DNA of 51,789 nt from NCBI RefSeq assembly GCF_001039355.2, contig NW_019776062.1, forward strand, positions 1 to 51,789, written 5' to 3'. A model generated the notes under the pieces. The model saw only the letters and a list, made by a program, of their open reading frames with translations, searched no databases and was not told where the DNA came from. This stretch comes from Lingula anatina (lineage: Eukaryota; Brachiopoda; Lingulata; Lingulida; Lingulidae). This document shows positions 33,819 to 43,337 of this stretch, in pieces. Within the stretch, counting starts at the first letter, position 1. The number at the start of each line of letters is the position of its first letter. A program made the translations under genes and the position numbers.

Positions 33819-34715
33819 GTAAGTCTAAGTTCGATATAAACATGAACTTGTATCTTTTTTTCACAATGCCAAGCCTCATTTTATATCCGTTTTATTTACC
33901 TGCGTAGATTACATCAGATTATGGACGGGTTTGTTTAGATTTGGCGCACTGAGGATGAAATTGAAGTTGATATCGATCATGTGCAGCTAGCGTGTCGCTG
34001 TCAGCATGGATTCTGATCATGTTACAGCGTTAATATTTGTGGACTCGCCTTAATTAGCTTTCAATTAAGAACTATGGTTAACTTTCACAGGTGAATTAAT
34101 TGGTATTTAATTACGATCTTTATCACTGTTGATCGTTTTAGGGTGTTTCAATGAGTTGATTGTTTTAGGGAGTTTTTAATGAGTGTATAAGTATCATTTT
34201 GATCGCTTTTTATGATTCAATTTTTTTATGGTTCCTAAAGATTTGATTTAGATGTAATTTTCTGACACCCTCAACAAGTTTTAAGTTTTGATCATCACAC
34301 TGCTTGGCAGTTAACTCCAATATTCCCTGTTTATACCTAAAGTTTAACTAAAACATTGTTGATCGTCAAACCCAAGCTTTTGATTTTTACCTCTGAAAAA
34401 AATTGCAAAACTTGAGACTGTTCAGAGACAAAAATGGGAATACTAGTATTTGTATTTATCAAAATTGCGTGTACATTTTTTTTTTCGTATGTATGTGTGA
34501 TTTTAATATTATGATTTGTAGCCTAAAACATAGCAACTTGTGTCTCATCTATATGTATTACGTAGACAATTGAAAGTTTAAACCATTTCAAGATTAATCT
34601 AATCTGTTTGTGGGAAATACTTCATGGAAAATCGAAGGGGTGAATCTACAAAAAAAAAACAAACAAAAAAACAGAATTTCAAAGAATTTAATTAGATGTT
34701 TGCTCTATTTTTCAG
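33819..34715 (+). other. Putative first intron of the BH3 gene
   Basis: AT-rich with GT-AG ends. It contains TTTGGCGC at 33940-33947, a match to the E2F consensus, about 120 bases after the putative donor. Nothing else is recognised. Confidence 0.4.
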
Positions 34716-34736
34716 AATCAGAGCTGCAATAATAAG

Positions 34737-34742
34737 ATGTAA
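34737..34742 (+). promoter_or_regulatory. Start-stop upstream ORF (ATGTAA)
   Basis: An ATG immediately followed by TAA ends two bases before the main start of the BH3 gene. The upstream ATG has A at -3. The main ATG has A at -3 and G at +4, which is stronger. Start-stop elements are known to hold initiating ribosomes, so this may lower translation of the downstream protein. Confidence 0.6.
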
Positions 34743-34744
34743 AA

Positions 34745-35333
34745 ATGGAGAAAGACACTGAAAAGACAAAACCCCATCCATTGCACAGAATTCACACAGG
34801 AGATAAACATGACCAAAGGGTAAAAAGTCAAGAGCTGTCACCTCTTTCAAAACGAGACAGTGGCTATGCCTCACCGGGTAATGTTCTACAGGAAAAGTCA
34901 CATTTCACATTTGGAGACTCCTCAGTGATGTGGGATACGGAGACTACCTCAGAAGATCAAGACCAGTTGTTTGAAGATGAACCACAAGGAGCCTCAACTC
35001 CAGTTTCACAGCCTATCGCAATTCCCCGCAGGTCACGGTCACAGCGCCGCTCAGGCGCTAATGCACCCCTTTACCAAGAAGTGCCATCGCCACTTGGCCT
35101 TTCCCCCAGCACCGCCCGTCCAGCGCCATTATTGCACCGTTTTTCTACTGGATCCTTTCCCCAAGAATTCTTAGACCACGCTACAGGGCGCCAGTGCGAT
35201 TGTCGTGAGGTTGGCACGCAAACCACGCACATCGCAGGACAGATGATGACACATGCTATTAGAGGAGAACTGGTGTTTGAACACGGACCTCTGTGTGGGG
35301 CTTACGGGATCACAAGAAGGATCAGTTTTGTTG
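34745..35333 (+). CDS. BH3 gene coding exon 1 (degron, LC8 motif)
   Basis: The exon encodes residues 1-196 plus one nucleotide of Gly197. The ATG is preceded by AAA and followed by G, a good context. It contains DSGYAS, an acidic patch EDQDQLFEDEP (70-80), an Arg/Ser/Pro-rich middle (RRSRSQRRSG) and CREVGTQT. Only the TQT motif region and the BH3 are recognisable. The rest looks disordered, as is usual in this family. Confidence 0.85.
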
Positions 35334-37224
35334 GTAAGTCAAGTCATATCAGTTTGATGTCTTAATTATTATACTGCAACTGTATAGAAATTCTACCAGC
35401 TTCTTGATTCAACATCATTTCACCAAAGATAGACATTACAGTATTAAGATCCCATTTGAATATATATATATATATATAAAGAGACAAAAACAATTATTAT
35501 CAAATTGCACAATCACCTGTAATATGTATACACATTATAATTAGGATGAGCCATGCAATTTCTAAAATGTCAATGAGAAAAAAATATTTATTCTGTTAAG
35601 TTTCATTTTATTTACCATAACTGAATTGTATGTAGGTGGTGGAAAATGTGAAATAAGCTTGTAAATCCCATTGGTGTAAAAGTGAAATGAGAATTAAGGT
35701 TAAGAAACATGAGAGTTGGAAATTTCCCATGCTCCCACATTAATGCACTTGAATTTATGTATTTGTGGTTTTACTGAATTAAGATTACCAAGTTGGGTGA
35801 ACCAGTATAAAATAACTATTAGTTTACATTAAGGTTCAGGACAATCAAACGCTTTTATGCTCTGAGGCTCTTATTAAAGATGACCCACGTTGTGTAATTT
35901 TCAATTTTATCTGATACAACTTGCTCAGCATGTGTTGATTTATGTTGATAATAATGTCCCTATGTCACATGTCATGCCCTGTGTATGTGACTACGTTGAG
36001 ATAAGATGGGTGACAGGGTAAAGCTTTGCCAAATTTCTTGTGTCATAATGGAACAGTTGGTCATTTTCACTGAGTTGGCAATATTTGTTTTGATTGGGAA
36101 TCCAATTTACATATTGATCATAGTCACCTGTCTATTGCAACATGCCTAAACTTGAATGGGAATTTTCTTTATCGTGTTTAGTGTTTGAGGTTGAAAGTTT
36201 TCTTGTTTATAATTGAAGGATTTAAATGTAAATTAACCTCTAATCATGTAAAGATAAATCCAGTAAAAAAAGGAAAATAGTTTTCCTTCAATAAATCTAA
36301 ACTGTCATGATGTCCTCATACAGAAAGTAATAAAATTGTTTCATTAGTTGCTATGACACTGAAAAAGCATGTATAAACAGTAGATAGGAACTTTGTATTG
36401 ATCCATTTATTTAGTTATTTTTTTAAAATATCAAAATTGAACTAATCAGGAAGGCTCCATGCGTGTGTTTGAGTGTTGGTTAAAGTTTTCTGTTTTAAAT
36501 ATTTACCAGGCAATGCAGTTGAACAGATCAGACTTGGACATGGTGATGTGGAGGATGAAGCAACAAGACAGAGAACCGACTCCATGCCTTTGCCTGACCT
36601 TGTCCCTGTGTCTCGGGGAAGAGCAATGTCCGTCCCCGCTCTCAGGCGCATCCGGACAGAGTCTGAAATTGGCCAGGAATTGAGGAGAATCAGTGACGAG
36701 TTTCATTTGTCATACAGATCTGAATACCAAGTACCAGTAAGTTCACTTTGTTTCTTCTCATTAGACTCTGAACAGTGGCGATGTATCTACATGTAGACTA
36801 CATCTGTGACTTTTTTATGGTATCAGATTTTGTTTGTTAAAAATGATTGATCATATCTTTGTTATTGTTTAATTTTTTTACCCATTTTAAGTAGAGCAAA
36901 GTCTGCATTGCAGTAACATCATTATTATCATTTTATCAGAAAGGTTGGAAAAACAGAAACAACAGACTTTGTCATCAGTTATGTGAGAACATGTTATAAC
37001 AATTTTATCTGATTTTTCTCTTGCAGGAAAGAGAACCGCAGGACCAGCAGGCCTCATCTTTTCCAGGAACTGGACACCATAACGTAGGTTTCTTCACCAG
37101 AATTAGACACTTCTTCTCCCAGCGCCGCCTCGTAGCACCTCAGCCTCAACGACAAAGACGATACACGGGGGACGGTCTGGTGCATCATGAACAATCGGAG
37201 CCTTCTGATTCAGAAGAATCGTGA
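34745..37224 (+). CDS. BH3-only apoptosis protein, Bim/Bmf type (whole gene)
   Basis: Coding exons are 34745-35333, 36510-36736 and 37027-37224, all with GT-AG introns and continuous phase: 337 residues. BH3 motif IGQELRRISDEF (250-261) has the conserved Leu254, Asp259 and hydrophobic Ile250, Ile257 and Phe261. From knowledge of the family it matches the human Bim core at 10 of 12 positions. Residues 156-160, VGTQT, are an LC8 dynein light chain motif as in Bim and Bmf. DSGYAS (38-43) fits the beta-TrCP degron DSGxxS. RGRAMSVP (232-239) fits an Akt site and a 14-3-3 mode-I site. There is no C-terminal transmembrane segment; an aromatic-basic stretch GFFTRIRHFFSQRRLV (293-308) may bind membrane. 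The inferred role is to bind pro-survival Bcl-2 proteins and trigger mitochondrial apoptosis when released from the cytoskeleton. It is head to head with the kinase gene. Confidence 0.85.
35334..36509 (+). other. BH3 gene intron, nothing recognised
   Basis: GT-AG intron of 1176 bp, AT-rich, with a short TA repeat at about 35460-35479. Confidence 0.75.
36510..36736 (+). CDS. BH3 gene coding exon 2 (BH3 motif)
   Basis: The exon encodes residues 197-272. RTDSMP and RGRAMSVP are RxxSxP sites. ESEIGQELRRISDEFHLSY (247-265) is the BH3 helix. The exon ends 11 residues after Phe261 at a phase-0 donor (CCA|GTAAGT). BH3 genes of the Bim type also have an exon border shortly after the BH3; I recall this as a family trait and have not checked it. 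Confidence 0.92.
36737..37026 (+). other. BH3 gene last intron
   Basis: GT-AG intron of 290 bp, AT-rich. No additional feature is seen. Confidence 0.8.
37027..37224 (+). CDS. BH3 gene terminal coding exon
   Basis: It opens after TTGCAG and encodes residues 273-337 and a TGA stop. It contains the amphipathic, basic and aromatic stretch 293-308, then RQRRY, and ends acidic with SEPSDSEES. There is no hydrophobic run long enough to span a membrane, unlike Bim itself. Confidence 0.85.
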   Translation, partial: EREPQDQQASSFPGTGHHNVGFFTRIRHFFSQRRLVAPQPQRQRRYTGDGLVHHEQSEPSDSEES

Positions 37225-39395
37225 CAGTTATAGGCTGCTAAGTCAGAGACACGTACATGTTTAACTGTTCACTGCTCACAGGTTTTGTTATGAAAGTTTT
37301 CAAAAGAAAAATTCCAAACTTGTTATTATTATAATTATTAACGTGTATTATGAAAGAAAGGGGAGATTTTTCATCACTTTCAGATGGAATGGTGCTGTTC
37401 CGAAATGGGACTTTTCCAGAGATGCCTGTAAGCTGGCTAGTATAAGGATTGTGGTCTTCCTTCTAAGAAGTTGGATGTTGTTGTTGAGATTACTACAGTC
37501 AGGAATGTTTTGATAAAAGAATATTGATCTCAATCATAAAGCCATGCAACTGTCAAATTGTTTTCTTGTACAGTTTGTGTAGTATTTGGTGCAGGGTTTG
37601 AGAAGACTGTTAGTGTACTCTTGTTCTCTGTCCCAGAGTCTAGTCATTGCCAAAAAAGAAGTTGGGACTGGTGCAGAAAATCTACCTAGATGTTATTGAA
37701 TTTGGACGTCTGCCTCATTGTTTTTCAATTGACATTTTCACACATTTCCATTTTATAAAACATTTCAACGATGGTAAAAGCAATGGGCTTTGAATCAAAT
37801 GAACATTTCTTTTGTATTGATGAAATTTTTATTTTTTTAAAGCTTGGTGTAATATATTTGAATCCTTTATATTGAATGAGAATTGTGGAGAGAAGAAAAT
37901 GATTGCCAATTTTTTTAAGATGGAGATTTCATATTTTTTCAAGGCATAACGGATTTCCAGTTTAATGCCAATATGTATGATGAATGCTTGCCAGGTCGGC
38001 ACATGTCAAAAGTTTTCCAATGATCTCATGGACCAATATATAAAGAGTCCAATAATATTTTGTTTTTGTTTGATTTTTAGTTCTACATGTATATATTGAT
38101 TCTTCACTTAATCATTTTCACTATGCAATATATAACCCTGTACATTATGTTTATACACATAGATGGCTATAGATATATATATATATAATACCATAGAAGC
38201 TTCATGTCAAGGATTTTTTTTTTAAACTACTGATGTATTTATGGTATCTCTAAAAATTTACACTTATGTCCTTTTTGTGATGGAATCCTAAACCAGCCTC
38301 ACATTTTACTGTCACTTGCCAATTATTCAATTCCAAGCAAGTGTCACCTACTATCTCTGACAGAGTTTAAAGACATTCAGATCAGTTACAGCAAATAATT
38401 GATTATTTTTAAAGTGAGAGTAATGTCATTGTTGTAAAGATAATGTGAGAACAACTCGAAGGACATCAGTAGCAATAATTTGGTCACAGAAAATGTTCAT
38501 TGTTTGTCGTGATTTCATGGTCATAATATGTGGTTGGTTAAATAATACATGCTTGTATATATGTAAATAGAGTTTATTTGTGTGAATATAAAGATATAGA
38601 AAGACATTAAGATGGGGCTAGCATTGCAATTTTATGTGCAAAAAGCCAGTTTTGGGCTAGTTGAGGGTACTTTTCAATCAAGGGAGGAGAGTTTTTATAA
38701 GGAGTTGGCAGACATTTTATTGGACAAAAAATTCTTACGGCCTTACCAACTTTCAGTCTCAGTTTGCAATTTTTTTATTACAGAAACACTTTTATATTGG
38801 TTACAACAGTATTGAAACACTTTTATCTGGAATGTAATGATATTGTTTTTGTTCCTGGTAGTGTGAATTTATTTATACTCATGTGTTTGTGCAATGGAAA
38901 TCAGTCACCTGTGTTTTGTCTCAGTATATGTTATTTATTTATTTGCTTTTCAAGTTATCAGTATCATATCAGTTAGTTCTGAAATCATTGAAATGCCAGT
39001 ATGCGGTGAAGCTGTTTGGATTTTGATCAGTTTTTTTTTTTTTTTTTTTTTTNNNNNNNNNNNNNNNNNNNNNNNNNNNNNNNNNNNNNNNNNNNNNNNN
39101 NNNNNNNNNNNNNNNNNNNNNNNNNNNNNNNNNNNNNNNNNNNNNNNNNNNNNNNNNNNNNNNNNNNNNNNNNNNNNNNNNNNNNNNNNNNNNNNNNNNN
39201 NNNNNNNNNNNNNNNNNNNNNNNNNNNNNNNNNNNNNNNNNNNNNNNNNNNNNNNNNNNNNNNNNNNNNNNNNNNNNNNNNNNNNNNNNGTAGAATAAAT
39301 GTTCAGTTCTTTGTACATCCGTGCCATTGTAATAATAAATGGTGTTTGGACAGTGTATCCATGAATTCAACTTATAATAATAAATTATATTAGCT
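37225..39395 (+). other. Probable 3' UTR of the BH3 gene
   Basis: No coding exon follows the stop. The first AATAAA hexamers I see on this strand are in a cluster at about 39293-39385 (three occurrences, with GT-rich sequence between), suggesting a 3' UTR of about 2.1 kb that includes the assembly gap. A short open frame at 38612-38815 has no recognisable feature. The poly(A) site is inferred. Confidence 0.4.
39031..39289. other. Assembly gap with poly(T) flank
   Basis: A T-run (39031-39052) is followed by 237 N (39053-39289). Open frames drawn across it are meaningless. Confidence 0.99.
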
Positions 39396-42300
39396 GACAT
39401 TAACAAATAGCATTTTATTTTATTGTCACTTTATTTATTTCAATCTATCTCACTGTATAATATACTTTGTATATACACTAGTACACGTTTTTGTCTATGT
39501 AAAAGGCTGACGTGACCATACAGATCGTTTGTCAGTCAAGAAAAAGCTTATAAATCTTGCAGTTGTAGTCTTATCTAGGGTCCATAGAAAAGATCCAGGG
39601 TCTACGTCGAGAAGTACACACACACATATGATGGTTTGAATTAAATTCATTTTCATTTAGTACTCGGAAACCTCATCTCTTTGTCTGCCTGTGTAACACT
39701 TGGCTGCGGTCCAAACCACAGATAAGACGTAGACATAACAATAATGGCCCGTCTGTTCGCCGTTCTACCTTGTTCAGGTAATAATTACAGTGAAGACATG
39801 CCCCAACGGCTTTCCTCTGACTTGACACGAGCCGTTTTGGCAACAACCCAAGGCCCTCTACCCTTATCTAAACAGTGTCAAACGCCGTCCCTGTGCTGAC
39901 TGTACCTTCCTACGGCAACTCGACGCGGTTCTGTGCCGAACTCAGTCGTTTAGGACAAGGTCTATTTTTGCCATGTATTTTTCTCATTTCTATTTTCTTT
40001 CTGTATAAATGGTTGATTTTGCAAAGGGGCATCAATCATAATAATGATATTTTGGACCCGTTCACGATCTCCTCGCCACGCGTCAGAGAATAGACCCGAT
40101 CACTGACACGCTTCCAGACGCGATCATCTGGAGAGAGGTGTGTTTTCTGTAAATACAGCCGAATGGGGAGGAGTAACACTTAATTTATTTTTCTTATACC
40201 ACTTATAACAATAGGCGTCACCGAGTTAATACGCTACAACCTATAATAGAGCAAGCAAGACGAAAGAACTGTTGACAAGCGCTTTTTACCATGAAACCCG
40301 ACACGTGACGCTCATTTAGGCAGCTTATGTTAAAGCACAAAAAGGTCGATCCAGGTTTGGCAATATTCCAGGTGCCTCCTTAAAGGGTCCAGGGTTTCTC
40401 CAAAACGCCATTTACTTGAACTGTCGTTGTTGTAGAAAATTTTAACCGCAAGAGATTATTAACCGTCTCCCCACAACACCTGTGACATTTGACTGTTCTT
40501 TAACCGTTGTATTTTTCATACATTTAATCATACAGAAGTTGATAAAGGGCTAATGTTTTCAAACGTATTATAATACAAATATTAAGTTTGGCAACTGTTC
40601 AATTAACAGTTAATTTTCAACGATTCATTTGAACAATCGGTATTGAAATTGAGTGAAACGAGGTGTGATGATTAGGCCCGAAATGAGGGCAAATTTGACA
40701 ATTTGGATTTGGCATTTTGACAGGTCGCAACGATTTTGAGTGAGTGACTAATTTCTTTGTTTTCCTTGTTTGTAGAATGGCAAACGATACGGTAAACTTC
40801 TTTTTTTTTTCATTTAAACATGGTCGTATAAGCAGATCAATAAATGTTATGATTATGTGCTTGAACAAATAGAACGATTTATTCTTACAAGGAGAAAACA
40901 GATTTGTCTTAATAACCAGGTCTTTTTCGCTTGATACATAGCGTCCAGTAATCCGCTTCTCTGGTTACAGCGCCAGTGGGTCTGAAATAGGTAAAACAGC
41001 ACACCAGGACAACGTTCTTAACACCATTTCCTATTACAAACTATCTTTGTCATTGCTCCCTTCCGTTTGCCAAGCCTGGGTTTGTGAAGGTGTCCGGGAA
41101 GCAGGTCAAGTTTTTCTCGCGATCAGCAACGACATAGCTCTACGTACTCGACACTTGTAAACACGCACGCACATGCACGCACACGCACGCATACTAACAG
41201 TAGACTCTATGTCCCAGAATACCTCTTTGCCACAAGTACACTATCGTAAAGTTGGCCCCAGTTTTAGAGCTAAGTTGAACATTCAGTCCAGAATAAATAT
41301 CTTCTATTTTTTGTTTCACCCCATGAAGTCACCCCCACTTTGATGTATTGTTATGACTTCAAATAAAATTCTAAGTGACACCAGGTTTCCACTCTTAGTT
41401 TAAATCAGTATCATAGACTTTTCTAACAACGTCGGCAGATGTTTTTAACTTTCAGTTTATCAAGCGTAAAAAATGGAATCATACAAGAATGGACCTGCTT
41501 AGACATGTCCTTCTATCTTTAAAAATATCAAGATGAAAAATTAAAGTTGGGATGTAAATTATTTATTTGTTTCTTTCTGCATGTAGAATATTGTAGGGTC
41601 TCTAATCAGTCCTCCATCAGATGACTATGATAAACAGTAACAGAGCAAACAATTCAATACAAATCTGGCAATATTTCAGTGAGTAAACTGCAAAGATAAT
41701 TCCCAGCGCAGGAATTAAGTCCATCTGTCTATATAAAATGATGGAATTGACTTTTATGATTTTCAAGCTGTGTCCGGTACATTGTCGATGATAAGTGAGT
41801 TTTCTTTTTTTGGGCTGTGACGCGATGATAAAATTGGTGTCACGGCATTAGTCTCAATAAAAGCGGGACTTTTTCTTTTGCGTGTTGCAAAACTCATTAG
41901 ATCCGATCGCACATTTATTTGCAAATGAAATATCTCCTGCGAAGATCCTTAGTTTTAACCGCAAGGCAGAGAAGGGGCTACTCTGTAAATGCGTTTTTTT
42001 TTCTCAGACTATTGCAGCGTATTTTGTTATACTCGTTGTGTACACTGTGATATATCCTTAAATGAATGGTGGCCGGTTGAAAGCAACTGTCGCAAAGCGT
42101 CATTCAGTGTTGATGCATGTCAGAAACTGAGAAGCAGAAACAAATGCCCTGCCAACAAATTTTATGGCAAGTGCCATTAAATTACCTGTGAAAAAAGCCG
42201 CTGGCAGTTTGCTACCGTTTGCAATACACCAATTTTGTTTTGTAAAAAAAATCTGTAAGGATGAGTAATAATTTCCTATCAATTTGAAAAGAACCTTTTA

Positions 42301-43163
42301 ACTAGCATCATTCCAAAATAATTCATAGCGCTACAGTGTTCTCTCTGCGTGAAACAAATCACTTTAGGTAAGGAAATGGCCATTACCGACAAAGAAAACA
42401 TATAAAAAGCACAATAAAAAAAGCAGTGATAAAACTAATTTTGCATCCCGGACAGCATTTGAACCAGACGGTTTTCGTTGCAGGAGATTCAGACAAATGT
42501 CCCTACACTGAGGTGAAAACAGCTAACAAGACGACAAGGGTCTAGTATTCAACAATAACTGTCTGTGAGTTATCGTGAAAACCCGATCAAGAGTCTAAGT
42601 GGCGCAGACAGTTCACCGTGGCAGGCGAGCCAGACGTGTGCCGTTGATGATAATGTGAAAAAAACCGTAGTGTTAACTGATAATTATACGTGCGCCGGTG
42701 GGTCGTAAAAATATTTCAGTCAAGAGAGAATGTCAAATGCCATAACTTTCTCCCTCGTGCGCGAGTTCTCTTCTAACATTAAGTGATTCAGTTTCACTGT
42801 ACATCCTTATAAAAACGATAATCGAATTAAAAGCTTGTCCTTTGCGAATTTATGCGAAACCTTCAACTCATGTGACTAAGTTTCAAATATATAATTTGTT
42901 TTGAAATTTTAGAGTGACACGAGCTTTTGTCCTACTTTCCTACCAGACGTCGCAGGTACTTTCTAAATTTTTTCTCTTGACTAAAAAAAAGGAGAAGATG
43001 CACGTATCAGAAAACAATTTGTGATTTTGATTGAGTAACAGAGTAACTGTATGAGAAAACCTTTCTAAGTATGAAAAAGAGATTTCGTTTTTCATTAAGG
43101 TCATGCTAAAGCTTCGAAGAGTGGACAAAAAACTCTACAATTGCAACCATTCAGTTTTGAAAA
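39396..43163. other. Intergenic region, no gene supported
   Basis: At 39.68-40.14 kb the DNA is of higher complexity and GC content. A CA/CG-rich simple stretch is at about 41160-41190 (ACGC/ACAC units). A 63-codon open frame with eight Cys is at 41989-42180 but lacks support. No splice-consistent gene model is found. Confidence 0.55.
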
Positions 43164-43337
43164 GTAGATAATCTAATTATTTGGTGTGTCATACATAATT
43201 TATAGCAATAATGCGAATATTTCTGATGCCAAGAAATAGTCTAAGAAACAGTAGATAATCTAATTATTTGGTGTGTCATACATAATTTATAGCAATAATG
43301 CGAATATTTCTGATGCCAAGAAATAGTCTAAGAAACA
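43164..43337. repeat. Perfect 87-bp tandem duplication
   Basis: The 87-bp unit starting GTAGATAATCTAATTATTTG occurs at 43164-43250 and again at 43251-43337 with no mismatch that I can find. This indicates a recent duplication or an assembly join. Confidence 0.95.

Noticed and set aside
36459-36706. Overlapping open frames on both strands at the BH3 exon
   Set aside because: They are other-frame readings of the BH3 exon; only the frame with the BH3 motif joins the neighbouring exons in phase.
38894-39406. Open frames of 125-145 codons on both strands around 39.0-39.4 kb
   Set aside because: They consist mostly of N from the assembly gap and poly(T).
41989-42180. 63-codon frame with eight cysteines
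   Set aside because: Cys spacing is suggestive of a small secreted protein, but there is no convincing signal peptide, splice partner or promoter. An antisense frame overlaps it. It is not enough to call a gene.
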